Positions 16,401 through 24,720 are shown, numbered from the stretch's first letter. The stretch: 64,000 nucleotides of DNA from JACRGC01 sp041305345 (GCA_041305345.1 JBFYLP010000001.1:62001-126000), one strand, 5' to 3'. A program made the numbers and translations. The notes: generated by a model not told the origin, from the sequence alone.

Positions 16401-18211
16401 ATCCGCGAATGGATGCCAAAGCGCAACAGCAAAATCTGTGCGTCCCGCAGGAATTCGACCCTTTCAGGGGAAGTGCGGAGCTGGATTGCGCGTTTTCCCC
16501 TGCCCTTCGAAAAAACGGTTCCATCCGCCTCAAACAACCACGCAAGATATTCCGCAGCTACGTCGTTTCTTGATTGGAGAATGAAATCGGGAATGCGTTT
16601 TTCATTGAGGAATGCCAGATTGCCCGCAATATCGGTGCTTTGGATGATCATTTCGGTAATGGGTTTGCGGTCGCTGCGGATGCGGATGCGTGTAATTGGG
16701 GAAATTCCAAATATGTTCATTATTGAATCGGACAATTGAGGTGCAAGATCCGCTTCTGAAGGCGCAATATCCATGCCAACAATCGTGCGATTGACCCATC
16801 CGTCGCCTTGAATGTAGCCAAGAAGGCCGGCAAGCCTTACATCAAGAACTGAAGGCAGTTTTCCCTTGAATTTCGGGCCATATTTGCGGTCGGATTTTTT
16901 CCAAGAAAGCGAAGCAAGCTCCTTGATGGTGCAATGGATGCCAGTAACCGTGGCAAGCCGATCCCCAATCCTCAATTTATCGAGGCGTTTCCAAGATTTG
17001 CTCATGCCCTCAACGACGAGGAGTGGGTGATTGAATGTGCCCTTGATGCATTTGCCGCTTTCCGTGACGATTTCAAGGATCGGTTGGTTTTTGTAAATAT
17101 GGAATACTTTGGCGCGATCTGCCAAATGCCCCTGGCCTGTGAGCAGAGGGACATCTATGTTTTCCAAGTGAATTGAACCCATTTGGCCAATTTTCATTAT
17201 TGCGCCGTTGCCTAAAACCACCCTTTCATCCGCAATCAGGCAGCCTGGATCGCCGATTAACAACTCGTGGATCTCGCCGCGGATCCGCTTCCCGTCCGGA
17301 AGGACCTTGCCGAAGTTGCCGCCGAAAAGCTGCAGCGCAATTGCAAGCTTCACCTCCTCGTGGCCGTAAATGGAAGGCGCAATGCTCTTCACAAGCAGTT
17401 CGAACAGGTCGGGCTTCTTGGAAAGCTCGAGCAGCTCGCGTGTTTCCTCCTCCGAAATCTCAAGCGCTTCAAATTCCTTTTCCATGCGCTCGAGATGATT
17501 CACCTCCAGCATCTTCTCATATACCGCGGAAAGCTTGCCATCCTTCTTCACCGGCCGCTTGCGGAGAATTCCAGTTACCGTGAACTTTTCGCCAGGGGAA
17601 ACCTGGTTCACCAAGTCGTCCTCGAGCCAAAGCGTGATGTGGGAGGTTGGCGCATTCCCCCTTAGCTTTTCAACAAGGTCCTGCATCTGGGCGCTTTGCA
17701 TGTTGACGAAAGTGTCCTCCTTTTCCAGATGGCGGAAGTCGCGCCTTCCGCACTTGCAGAAATCGGGGGTGCGCAGGTTGTTCTTTTCGGGATAGGTTTT
17801 TGTGACTTCGCCGCAGTGCATGCATTCCCAATTCGCTATCTTGATGACCGGCTTGATTTCCGTGGAAAGGGAAACGATCCCCTCGACTTTTATTAGCCGG
17901 TCAAGGTGCTGTGCGCCAAGGTCTTGCACCATAATATTCGTATGCTCAGGAAGGCGGTGGAACCTGCAATGCGCCTTTAGGAGCCGGCCTCCTGCTGCAG
18001 GGATCCGCAGGTTCTCAAGTCCGGCCTCGGCTGCCTTCACCATGTCGTCGGGATGCTGCAAAAGCAGGTCGGCAAGCTCGGGGTTGAATTGCTCAAGCCT
18101 TTTGTAATCAATTGAAATTGAGCGCTCTTCTGGAAAACGGGATGCAAGTTCCTGCATCCGCAGATGCTCGATTTCCCGCAAATATTCCTCAAATGCTGCG
18201 ATTTCCTCCAT
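13439..18211 (-). CDS. mcm: Replicative helicase MCM precursor with two inteins
   Basis: 1590-residue precursor; removing residues 324-689 and 720-1264 leaves a 679-residue MCM, normal for archaea. The hexamer unwinds DNA at replication forks. N-terminal domain with a zinc site (C130, C133, C152, C154); AAA+ core with Walker A, GDPG joined to TSKTTLLMYI after splicing of intein 1; presensor region GKGTSGVGL joined to TASAEKDEFGEGW after intein 2; Walker B QVNIDEVDKM (about 1291); sensor AAANPKLGRFN; Arg finger LQSRFDLIF; C-terminal winged helix. Five bases separate it from the upstream HD gene. Both inteins interrupt the ATPase core, so the helicase is inactive until both are removed. Confidence 0.97.
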   Translation of the reverse strand: MEEIAAFEEYLREIEHLRMQELASRFPEERSISIDYKRLEQFNPELADLLLQHPDDMVKAAEAGLENLRIPAAGGRLLKAHCRFHRLPEHTNIMVQDLGAQHLDRLIKVEGIVSLSTEIKPVIKIANWECMHCGEVTKTYPEKNNLRTPDFCKCGRRDFRHLEKEDTFVNMQSAQMQDLVEKLRGNAPTSHITLWLEDDLVNQVSPGEKFTVTGILRKRPVKKDGKLSAVYEKMLEVNHLERMEKEFEALEISEEETRELLELSKKPDLFELLVKSIAPSIYGHEEVKLAIALQLFGGNFGKVLPDGKRIRGEIHELLIGDPGCLIADERVVLGNGAIMKIGQMGSIHLENIDVPLLTGQGHLADRAKVFHIYKNQPILEIVTESGKCIKGTFNHPLLVVEGMSKSWKRLDKLRIGDRLATVTGIHCTIKELASLSWKKSDRKYGPKFKGKLPSVLDVRLAGLLGYIQGDGWVNRTIVGMDIAPSEADLAPQLSDSIMNIFGISPITRIRIRSDRKPITEMIIQSTDIAGNLAFLNEKRIPDFILQSRNDVAAEYLAWLFEADGTVFSKGRGKRAIQLRTSPERVEFLRDAQILLLRFGIHSRILANQTLAIRRADSIKKYADKIGFRSRKKKEKLTQLVKDTAHLHHKLGRSRSERIISIRPAGFADVYDVEIPKGHRFIANGVVSHNTSKTTLLMYIKNLAPKCIYVSGKGTSGVGLCVAPDSLVIQNDKGMDHINQIVKRNWDEKTACSEGGGAFSSVCNGLRIVAADEQLNLEFKTAPKVWKINAPSLLSKIKTRRGKELVTTRETPILTASPNGTEWKKACDLMAGDLIASSRMLPTLKGKPIRSISLVNNPNAFVSEDISDQIAAATDNLSIEKGILLQQIAEMLGVSRERLYRWRNRKFHQGIPLAALKKLEAICCTKFRFNKLSVRDGKKCILPDTLGESAFVLAGLIAADGDIDRRNGSASIRFHNADKKLLNKAEQIAKEFGISARILDDGKRVRAVRFSSIIMAEILDKMGVPSGEKSNLIDIPDFVSASEHICQYLSAYFSCDGYVADAENGSPSVGASTVSERFARKLQLILEQQGIICKLRRRSVKGKKPGYVGGMAIISKQDQFYIEIRGLENLKAFSEKIGFISERKQKELEKIIASIKTRHENLDLLPRATELFRKIRKTHRLTAKQIPWEYLAGKRRPKREKMTRILRLLQPESEEARKLRQLCNPSIYWDEVVEAATIENESIPFVYDFTVDSHAFLANGIVVHNTASAEKDEFGEGWVLKAGAMVLASGGQVNIDEVDKMDENDRVAMHEALESGQISIAKAGIVTTFKARTAVLAAANPKLGRFNPNEPPAAQFDLSPTLQSRFDLIFPIKDVLDESRDRKLAEHILIGHRYASKAPEEASEAIVPPITAELLRKYIAYARKNFSPTLSMTASEKIKEFYLRLRKLGEKQNNFPVTARQIEGLIRLSEASAKSRLSSIVELQDADRAIGLTEFVLQTVFMDRETGRIDSDIINIGQAKSRTDRARTVLSIIQEREKTIDMVSVEDVVKEAEKVGIDEPSARRIIEDLHRQTEIYRPKSGFVRTSRKTRE
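14420..16054 (-). mobile_element. MCM intein 2 (545 aa) with HTH segment
   Basis: Inserted after GKGTSGVGL and before T1265. Starts CVAPDSLVIQ, ends SHAFLANGIVVHN, so Cys1, penultimate His and terminal Asn are present. The block B position reads TTRETPIL: the usual His is Thr. LAGLIDADG motifs are VLAGLIAADGDID (about 951) and LSAYFSCDGYVA (about 1048). A helix-turn-helix segment (LLQQIAEMLGVSRERLYRWR, about 883-902) precedes the endonuclease, and a further helical extension follows it. Large for an intein. Confidence 0.93.
16145..17242 (-). mobile_element. MCM intein 1 (366 aa, LAGLIDADG type)
   Basis: Lies inside Walker A between G323 and T690. Begins CLIADERVVL (nucleophile Cys1), block B GTFNHPLLV with the TxxH-like His, two homing-endonuclease motifs LAGLLGYIQGDGWV (about 459) and YLAWLFEADGTVF (about 555), and ends HRFIANGVVSHN with the terminal Asn and +1 Thr. 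All splicing residues look intact, and both endonuclease Asp/Gly motifs survive, so homing may still work. Confidence 0.95.
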
Positions 18212-18215
18212 GGGA

Positions 18216-18764
18216 TCACTTCGTAAAGCGCGTCCACCAATCTGCGCAATCCGTTGAATTCAGGGAAGAAAACAGCGCTTTTGAGGTGCGGGTTTTCAGC
18301 CCCTTTTTTGCAGCGTAAAAAAGCACCATTGCCTGCTTGTTCCCCGATTGGGCATATTCCTTGGCGGTGAAGGCCATTTCAAGCAGATCCGCGTCCTTGA
18401 CCAGCAGCTTCTCCTGCTTGGAAAGGCTTGGAAAATTGAAACCTGCGGCATCTTGCTGGTCTTTGCTGATTTCCAATTCGATCTGATGCTTGTTTTTTAC
18501 GTAGGATTGGGCAATGCGGTGAAGGTCGGTTAGCCTGCTTTCCGGAAGGTCGTGCACCAGCGATGCAAATGCGATTCTTTCGGGGGAGGGGTGGTTTTCA
18601 AGCTTTGCCAGGACGAAGGCAATGAATGATGCCCTAAACGAGTGCTCCGCAACGGATTCGGGGTCTTTAACCTTGCAATGCCACCAGCCGCTACGCTTGA
18701 TGCGCTTGAGGTCGCCGATTTCGAATATCAGGTTGGTGAGCTTCTTACTGGGGATTTTATGCAT
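18216..18764 (-). CDS. HD-domain hydrolase (YfbR/HDDC2-like)
   Basis: About 182 residues. Metal-binding HD pattern: H in VAEHSFRASF, HD in FASLVHDLPESRLTD and a later D in LVKDADLLEMAF. This spacing fits the YfbR/HDDC2 group, whose characterised members dephosphorylate deoxynucleoside 5'-monophosphates. I start at MHKIPSK, which has GGTG nine bases upstream; a GTG four codons earlier is possible. Five bases upstream of mcm, so likely co-transcribed; dNTP-pool hygiene beside the helicase is a plausible link but inferred. Confidence 0.8.
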   Translation of the reverse strand: MHKIPSKKLTNLIFEIGDLKRIKRSGWWHCKVKDPESVAEHSFRASFIAFVLAKLENHPSPERIAFASLVHDLPESRLTDLHRIAQSYVKNKHQIELEISKDQQDAAGFNFPSLSKQEKLLVKDADLLEMAFTAKEYAQSGNKQAMVLFYAAKKGLKTRTSKALFSSLNSTDCADWWTRFTK

Positions 18765-19124
18765 AGGGAAAAACACCGAAGAACGATTACAAACAAGGGC
18801 AGGGTTTATAAATTTCCGCCGGGGATTAAGGCCGGCTTAACCGCTCGCAACACCTCTTGCATTCCTGTGTTTTTATAGCGTTCTTGAGGTGATTTCGGGT
18901 GGGCGGATCCCGGTTTTTGGCATTGGCAGCATTCGGCTTGGGGGCTTGGTCGCCAATGGGAGGAATGCCAAAGTGCTTTTACGTTAGAGCGGTGCAGCAT
19001 TGCAATCGCAACCAATCGCCTAACTGCGTGCACTTGCCGCAGCCAAACATTTATTTCCTAAAGCAAGCTAGGTGCAAAGCGCACCAACAAAAACCTATTA
19101 AACAAACGCGGGATAAGAAGGAGT
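18765..19124 (+). other. Intergenic region with promoters and possible small RNA
   Basis: The left part holds the leftward promoter of the HD-mcm operon (- strand AAATTTATAAAC at 18801-18812). In the middle a + strand TATA-like GTTTTTATAG (about 18869) is followed by nested inverted repeats (GGCATT/AATGCC, CATTGGC/GCCAATG) and a final hairpin CTGCG/CGCAG (19024-19042) with ACA five bases after it. This is compatible with an H/ACA-type RNA, but I cannot assign a guide pocket. Confidence 0.3.
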
Positions 19125-19682
19125 ATGGACGCGAAGGCGATCGTTAGGGAAATGGTGAAGAACGGCCAGGGCAAGGCGGAGATCACGGCTAATTTGCAGG
19201 AGCTTGGCATCCCGGACGCTGAAAAATACTATGACGAGGCAATTGCCGAGGAGGGGAAGGGCACGATAAGGCCGGAAATCGGGGATAGCTCGGATGCGGA
19301 AAAGGAGGCGAAGGACATCCTCGAGTCCGAAACAAAGCCTCTTTTCGGCGCCCCGCAGGAGCATCCAATTGGCAAAAAGCCCTCGGATGATGAAAAGAAG
19401 CGCGTGGACAAAGCCGTCGAGGAGATACCCGAACTTGAGATAACAAACATTGATGACGAAGGCGAAAAAACAAGGGACATTCAGGAGATGCTAGGAAAAA
19501 AGAAAGCGGAGAGGGAAATCATGGGCAGGATGCCCGTAACGAGCTTCCAGAACCTGGACGAAGTTGAGCGGAAGATGGACGAACTCGTTTCAATGCTTAG
19601 GGCGGTTTACGAGATCGACAAGAAGATTTTGGATGCCAACAGGGAAGTATTGCTTCGGCTGAAGACCGAGAAAACGCAATGA
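19125..19682 (+). CDS. Hypothetical acidic coiled-coil protein
   Basis: 185 residues preceded by AAGGAG. The N-terminal 45 residues form a small helical domain (KAIVREMVKNGQGKAEITAN, LGIPDAEKYYDEAI) like those used to bind partners. The middle is acidic and disordered, and the last 60 residues (FQNLDEVERKMDELVSMLRA, YEIDKKILDANREVLLRL) predict a coiled coil. Soluble. It converges on the cluster of small membrane proteins at 19.7-21.3 kb. Function unknown. Confidence 0.7.
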   Translation: MDAKAIVREMVKNGQGKAEITANLQELGIPDAEKYYDEAIAEEGKGTIRPEIGDSSDAEKEAKDILESETKPLFGAPQEHPIGKKPSDDEKKRVDKAVEEIPELEITNIDDEGEKTRDIQEMLGKKKAEREIMGRMPVTSFQNLDEVERKMDELVSMLRAVYEIDKKILDANREVLLRLKTEKTQ

Positions 19683-19733
19683 ATCGTTGAAATCAAGTTT
19701 GCTACGCATTTAGCGGCTTCTCAATGGCGGAAA

Positions 19734-20210
19734 TCATTTTTTGCTGTGCTTGTCTAGGATGGAATCTAACTTCTTGAATGTATCGTCGAGCCGTTTATCC
19801 GTGTAATCGCGCCGGAGTGCTTGGTGGCTAGACCCCACGTTCCCGTGATGGTCGAACATGTTCTGCCGCATTTTCATCCCCCTGGAGAGGAACGCATACG
19901 GGCCCGCCTGGTCGGTCTTTTCGTATACATCGTAAGCCATCACGTTGCCAAGCATCGTTGCAATGATGTTATCAGTTATTGATGCAGCGGTCCCTCCGGA
20001 TTGGACTACAACAATTGGTTGCACGGGCTGATTTGGAGGCGAGTCGGTGTGGATTTGTTGGGGAAGGGGCTCGGAAGTGGGATAATATGAAAACGCCTTC
20101 GAAAAAACCAAGGCCGAAAACATCACGATGGAGGCAAGCAATAGCCACTCTATCTGCAAGAAAAAGCCGGCTCCTACGAGCACCAGAAGCATCAAGTAGA
20201 CGATGTCCAT
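19734..20210 (-). CDS. Membrane protein of four-gene cluster (158 aa)
   Basis: Start chosen at MDIVYLMLLVLVG; the longer frame runs back into the upstream gene. Two close hydrophobic helices (residues 1-40), a Pro/Gln-rich linker (PLPQQIHTDSPPNQPVQPIVVVQSGG), then a polar helical tail ending in a basic coiled-coil-like segment (DDTFKKLDSILDKHSKK). Eight bases after the preceding gene on the same strand. The linker plus IVVVQSGG echoes IVIGGGQQ in its neighbour, hinting at related architecture. Unknown function. Confidence 0.65.
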   Translation of the reverse strand: MDIVYLMLLVLVGAGFFLQIEWLLLASIVMFSALVFSKAFSYYPTSEPLPQQIHTDSPPNQPVQPIVVVQSGGTAASITDNIIATMLGNVMAYDVYEKTDQAGPYAFLSRGMKMRQNMFDHHGNVGSSHQALRRDYTDKRLDDTFKKLDSILDKHSKK

Positions 20211-20218
20211 TCTCCCCC

Positions 20219-20593
20219 TCAATGATGGCCGTGTTCGGATGAGGAATCCGATGCGCCAAATACCTTTCCGATCAGCCTGCCAAATAACACGATCCAAGCA
20301 CCGATCTTGCCCGAAATCCATTCATCCCCGTCAGGGTCCCCGGGAAAGTTGGGCCTGAATTCGAATTTCCTTGGGAATGCCGCTGCCTGCTGCCCCCCTC
20401 CAATCACAATTGGCTGCACGCCGGGAGGATAATTCGTTGCAGCTGCGTGCGCTCCGCCCCCTGCGGGCTCCCTTGCGGAAGACATAGCAAAGATTATTGC
20501 AACTACAAGCGCTAGGAATGCAAGGAAAGTCTGGCCGGTGGTATAGAAGAAATACGCGAAGAACGCCATCAACACCAAAGTCAGGGGATTCAT
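20219..20593 (-). CDS. Membrane protein of four-gene cluster (124 aa)
   Basis: Starts at MNPLTLVLMAFFAYF with GGTTGA nearby. Two N-terminal helices, a Gly/Ala/Pro linker (PAGGGAHAAATNYPPG, VQPIVIGGGQQ), then a hydrophilic C-terminal region with a short amphipathic or membrane segment (IGAWIVLFGRLIGKVFG) and a His-rich end. Same strand and close spacing as the gene at 19734-20210. Confidence 0.6.
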   Translation of the reverse strand: MNPLTLVLMAFFAYFFYTTGQTFLAFLALVVAIIFAMSSAREPAGGGAHAAATNYPPGVQPIVIGGGQQAAAFPRKFEFRPNFPGDPDGDEWISGKIGAWIVLFGRLIGKVFGASDSSSEHGHH

Positions 20594-20735
20594 CTCAATC
20601 AACCTTGCAGCTATAATGATGCGCTTTCAGGTATATAAATAAATCAGGGATGGCGTGTAGGTAAAAAAAATCGGAAAACCATTCGGGCCTTGGCTGGGCC
20701 AATCAAAGCCCATTAGTTGCGAGTAAAACGAGATA

Positions 20736-21017
20736 TCAATAGTAGCCCCCGCCCGCATACGCGGAAGGCTGGCTGGGTTCGGTCTTGGCAATGAGGATCA
20801 CAATGATGAAAAGGCCGCCGAGCACGTAATACGCCTTGTTCTCGATTTCCACCCCCGTGATGAAGGCAAGGACGAGGCCGAGCAGGGCCGCGAGCACGAG
20901 GTACTTGTTTTTGGCCGTGACCAGGAGAAGCGCAAAAAGAGCGATGACAATGGCGATGTTCCCGCTTTGCGCTGCAAGAAGCATCAATATGGTTATTATG
21001 AGGAAAGTGAAATCCAT
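20736..21017 (-). CDS. Small hydrophobic membrane protein (93 aa)
   Basis: Four predicted helices in 75 residues (FLIITILMLLAA, IAIVIALFALLLV, YLVLAALLGLVLAFI, AYYVLGGLFIIVILIA) and a Gly/Tyr-rich cytoplasmic end. Four bases downstream of the previous gene. Compact all-membrane proteins of this kind usually work in complexes, but the partners are unknown. Confidence 0.65.
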   Translation of the reverse strand: MDFTFLIITILMLLAAQSGNIAIVIALFALLLVTAKNKYLVLAALLGLVLAFITGVEIENKAYYVLGGLFIIVILIAKTEPSQPSAYAGGGYY

Positions 21018-21021
21018 CGCA

Positions 21022-21264
21022 TCACTTGTTGAAGAGGCCCTCTATGAGCACGTTTGGAAGTTCGAGCATGAACACGACTGCAAAAACCACCCAGGTGAAC
21101 CAAGTCACGGGAATGAGCACGAGGTAGGTGATTGCAATTGTTACGACGAGTGCAACAAGCTTGTTTTCTATGTAGTTTAGGGTCATCATCTTGTAGATGG
21201 AAAAGAAGCACAGTATCACAACAACAAGGTTCAGCCCCTCCATTAGGCTCAGAAGCGGTTGCAT
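21022..21264 (-). CDS. Small membrane protein (80 aa), first gene of cluster
   Basis: Start at MQPLLSLMEGLNLVVVIL; an open frame extends 59 residues upstream into the promoter region and lacks hydrophobic or conserved character. Two to three helices (LNLVVVILCFFSIYKMM, LVALVVTIAITYLVLIPV, WFTWVVFAVVFMLEL). Four bases before the next gene, so the two are translationally linked. Confidence 0.6.
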   Translation of the reverse strand: MQPLLSLMEGLNLVVVILCFFSIYKMMTLNYIENKLVALVVTIAITYLVLIPVTWFTWVVFAVVFMLELPNVLIEGLFNK

Positions 21265-21424
21265 GGTTTCTTTGAGCGCGAGGGAGAATTTAAAGATTGT
21301 GATGCATTTGGCTTTGGGTTTAGGGAGGGAACAGGCGCCGGCGTGGCTGCACCCATCCAAGCGAAAAACCGCGCAAAGCCCGATTTGCATTTTCAGGGTT
21401 GGTTTTGCGAACGCCCCTTTTCTC

Positions 21425-23281
21425 CTATTCCTTGCCTTCAAGGATTTTCCTGACTAGCGCCGGATCCGCCTGCAGCCGGCATTTCTTCAAGACGTCAGCG
21501 AATTTCTTTTCGGGCGAGCCTTCGATGGAGGAAAGCATTTCCCGCAGGGCGGGCTCGCCAAGGCGGCGAAGATTGTTGGCATCAACCAAATCCCCAATGC
21601 TCGAGGCATGATTTGCGCATTTCAATTTAATGATCTCGGGGATTGCCGCCTTTGTTATTGCTGATTTCGAATAAAGCAAAAAGATTGCGGAAAGGTCGCC
21701 TAGTGAAAGCGCGTCAGTTGCGACGCCCTCCCTTTTGAGCGAAACCAAAGTTTCGAGGAGGGTTATTGCAACAAGCTGCGCTTCGGATTCCCTGCCTTTC
21801 ACGAGCTGTTCAAAACGCCCCCATTCCGTTGACCGGACCATCTTGCCGGCAAGCTGCTCGCTAAGGCCCAGGCCAATATACCTTGATTTTTTCGTTTCAG
21901 GCGCTTCCGGGATGTTTTTTTCCGCTTCCGCAAGCATTTCATCCGTTATTTTGACGGGCAGGAGATCGGTTTCGGGGTACATCCTGGCTGGTCCGGGAAG
22001 GGGGCGCATATACACGCTTATTTCGCCCTCGGCACGCCGCGTTTCTTCGGGAATGCCAGATTGCAGCTGCTTGCACCTTTCAAAAACAACCCTCAGGGCG
22101 GATTTGCAGGTTTTTTCGGGTCCGATGCATAGGACGAACAGGTCATTTTCCCGCATATTGAAAAAGCGCCTTGCCGCCTCAATTTCGGAAATGCCAAACA
22201 GGTACTTCTTCCCAAGATCTTCGTCAGAATGGATGATGCCTCTTGCAAGAGTCGAGGATCGCACATAACCGGCAGCCTCCTGGCCGAATGTAAGGGAAGG
22301 CATTAACTCGGTTTTGAAAAGGCCGGCGAAATCCATCAGTTTCAAGCCAAACACTTTTTCGCCCCGGGAAAGTCCATCCTTAATCAGCCTGCAGCTTGTG
22401 CCGTTGAAAACACCCTCCACTTCCCGTAAGGAAAAATGCTCTTCGCCAAGCAGGATGTGCCTCTCGCTTAGCCTCTCCCGAAGCTTAAGCAGGCTTATTT
22501 GCCGCTGGATCTCGTTATCCACCATTTTCGGGATCAGTTTCAAGTCCTGCACGCCCTTGATTTCGACGCGAGCGCCCCTTGCAATGCTTACATTCAAGTC
22601 CTGCCTGATGCTTCCAAGCCCCCGCTGCACTTTTCCAGTTGAGCGCAACAACTGGCCGATTTTTTCAGCAACTTCCAATGCATGATGCCCGTCCTTGATG
22701 GTTGGGGCCGTAGCAATCTCGATTAGCGGGATGCCAAGACGATCCAAACGGTAAGTGATTTCCCCTTGCGGCCCGGTTTTATCCACGATGCCTGCGGATT
22801 CCTCCTCGAGGGCAATTGTTGGGATCCCAATTTCGCCTTTCGAGGAGCTAACAGAGCCATCAAGCGCAACAAGGCACGTCCGCTGGAAACCCGAAACCGC
22901 AGAGCCGTCAATTACGGCCTTGCGCATCACAAAAATCGCATCGAGGATTTTTGCGTTTAGCATCCTGCTGGCAACCAGCACGGTCTTTAGCGCCTCGCAA
23001 TTCATCCCGTGGGGGGGCTCTTCATCCGCCTCAACAGCGCAGGAAGTCGCGTAATCAACCACATACACATAACTCCTGCCCCTTGCGGATTCGAACGCAG
23101 CAGCTGGGTCGAAGCCCCCAAGCTCGCCAACAACCGGCCGCAGCTTGCGGCTAATCCTTGTGGTTTCATTAGGCTCCGTTTCCTTGTTCGGATCGCAATA
23201 GCAATCGCAAAACAGTTTGCTTGTGCTGAGACGCTGGTGTATTTCCAGCCCGCATTTGAACCCCAATTCGGCATAGTCCAT
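21425..23281 (-). CDS. gatE: Glu-tRNA(Gln) amidotransferase subunit E
   Basis: 618 residues, standard for archaeal GatE. It holds Glu-tRNA(Gln), phosphorylates the glutamate and receives ammonia from GatD to give Gln-tRNA(Gln). The opening LGFKCGLEIHQRLSTSKLFCDC, the ATP/kinase region (GIPLIEIATAPTI, STGKVQRGLGSIRQDLNVSI), the AspRS-like insertion and the YqeY-type tail (AIPEIIKLKCANHASSIGDLVDANNLR) are all visible. Twelve bases after gatD. The pair implies no GlnRS in this organism. Confidence 0.96.
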   Translation of the reverse strand: MDYAELGFKCGLEIHQRLSTSKLFCDCYCDPNKETEPNETTRISRKLRPVVGELGGFDPAAAFESARGRSYVYVVDYATSCAVEADEEPPHGMNCEALKTVLVASRMLNAKILDAIFVMRKAVIDGSAVSGFQRTCLVALDGSVSSSKGEIGIPTIALEEESAGIVDKTGPQGEITYRLDRLGIPLIEIATAPTIKDGHHALEVAEKIGQLLRSTGKVQRGLGSIRQDLNVSIARGARVEIKGVQDLKLIPKMVDNEIQRQISLLKLRERLSERHILLGEEHFSLREVEGVFNGTSCRLIKDGLSRGEKVFGLKLMDFAGLFKTELMPSLTFGQEAAGYVRSSTLARGIIHSDEDLGKKYLFGISEIEAARRFFNMRENDLFVLCIGPEKTCKSALRVVFERCKQLQSGIPEETRRAEGEISVYMRPLPGPARMYPETDLLPVKITDEMLAEAEKNIPEAPETKKSRYIGLGLSEQLAGKMVRSTEWGRFEQLVKGRESEAQLVAITLLETLVSLKREGVATDALSLGDLSAIFLLYSKSAITKAAIPEIIKLKCANHASSIGDLVDANNLRRLGEPALREMLSSIEGSPEKKFADVLKKCRLQADPALVRKILEGKE

Positions 23282-23293
23282 AAACGATCACGG

Positions 23294-24652
23294 TCAAAGC
23301 AGGAATTCGTCGCCAGTTAAGCGGGGGTTTATCTCCCCAGATAGATTCGCAAGCATCATCCGTTTCGCTTCCTCTAGCCCCTTCGAATGCGCAAGCACCC
23401 AGCAGAGCTTGACGAATGCAACTTCCGCAAGCATGTCAGCACAATGCACGCCCCCTGCGTCCTTGAGGAGGCGCAAGTTGCGGTATACCGAAGGCGAAAC
23501 GCGGCCATAGATGCATTGGGAAGTGATTGCAACGAAAACGCCCTTGTCAGCAGCCCGCTTTATGGCAGGAAGCCAGCTATTTTTTTTATCGAAATTTCCA
23601 GCATCATCGCCGCCCTCCCCCGTGGGAACGTGGCCAAGGCCCGTCCCTTCAAGCACCACGCCGTGGTAATTTCTTTGCACCAGATAATCCAGAAGTTCCG
23701 GGTTCGAGTCGGGATGGATCTTGAGGATCGCCACCTTTTTTTCCATCGAAGTGTCGGCAACCGTGCTGCCTTCGCTCCTTTTGGAATAAGAGGAGCTTAG
23801 AGCCTCGATTTTCCCTCCGGGATAGATTTTTGCAAGGGGGCTATCGTTGATGGAGCGGAACGCATCCCTCCTCGAGGTATGCATCTTCCTTACCTTAACG
23901 CCCCTATGCGCAAGGCAGAAGTCGTCCGAGGAACTGCCGTGCATTACAACAACAACTTGCGCAAAATCGGAATTGGCTGCAAAGGCGCAGCCGCACACGA
24001 GGTTGAGGCTGCCATCGAAGCTGCCCCGGTCGGGCGAGCGCTGGGCGCCAACCAATACGACTGGCTTGGTGAGGCCATGCAGCATGAAGGAAAGCGCAGC
24101 TGAGGTATAGTGCAAGGTGTCCGTGCCGTGCGTGATCACAACACCCCTGATGTCGGGGTCGTTTAGCTGCTTTTGGGTTTCTGCTGCAAGAGTCCTCCAG
24201 TTTTCGATGCTCATATCTTCGCTTGATGTCCGGAATGGCGAAACTATGGTCTTGATGTTCACGTGCTCCTGGAGCTCGGGGGTGGTGGATAATAGCTCCT
24301 CTGGGGAGAGCATCATCGACACCCCACCCGTGCGGTAATCCACGCGGGTTGCTATGGTGCCTCCAGAAGCGATGATCGCAATTGAAGGAAGGTCCGATTT
24401 CCGAATTTCGAGCTTTGGAACCCCGGCAAGCTTGGTTGCATCGCCGGTTTTTATTATTTGGCTACCCCGCTTGAATTTCAGGCCTATGTTGTACCCGCTT
24501 GCAAGCTTGAGCGTAATCGTATCGCTTGGCACTTCAGGAATGCGCGGAAGGAGGATGCCGGCATATGTTTTCCCGTCAACGGTAATTGAAATCGCATCCC
24601 CGTCAAGGATCTTGTTTGCGTGCAGGATTCTTTCGATTTCCTCGGAATACAT
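23294..24652 (-). CDS. gatD: Glu-tRNA(Gln) amidotransferase subunit D
   Basis: 452 residues, asparaginase-type ammonia donor of GatDE. I start at MYSEEIERILHANKI; the longer frame reads back into the tRNA gene. After an N-terminal barrel, the asparaginase signatures AIIASGGTIATRVDYRTGGV (first catalytic Thr) and GVVITHGTDTLHYTSAALSF (second Thr-Asp pair) are intact, and GTGLGHVPTG is present. First gene of the gatD-gatE operon, about 70 bp from tRNA-Val. Confidence 0.96.
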   Translation of the reverse strand: MYSEEIERILHANKILDGDAISITVDGKTYAGILLPRIPEVPSDTITLKLASGYNIGLKFKRGSQIIKTGDATKLAGVPKLEIRKSDLPSIAIIASGGTIATRVDYRTGGVSMMLSPEELLSTTPELQEHVNIKTIVSPFRTSSEDMSIENWRTLAAETQKQLNDPDIRGVVITHGTDTLHYTSAALSFMLHGLTKPVVLVGAQRSPDRGSFDGSLNLVCGCAFAANSDFAQVVVVMHGSSSDDFCLAHRGVKVRKMHTSRRDAFRSINDSPLAKIYPGGKIEALSSSYSKRSEGSTVADTSMEKKVAILKIHPDSNPELLDYLVQRNYHGVVLEGTGLGHVPTGEGGDDAGNFDKKNSWLPAIKRAADKGVFVAITSQCIYGRVSPSVYRNLRLLKDAGGVHCADMLAEVAFVKLCWVLAHSKGLEEAKRMMLANLSGEINPRLTGDEFLL

Positions 24653-24720
24653 TCGTACCGGTACTGGGAAGGGAAACGAATTTATTAAGCGTTTGGGAAA
24701 AGCGGGAGGAAAAAAGAAAA

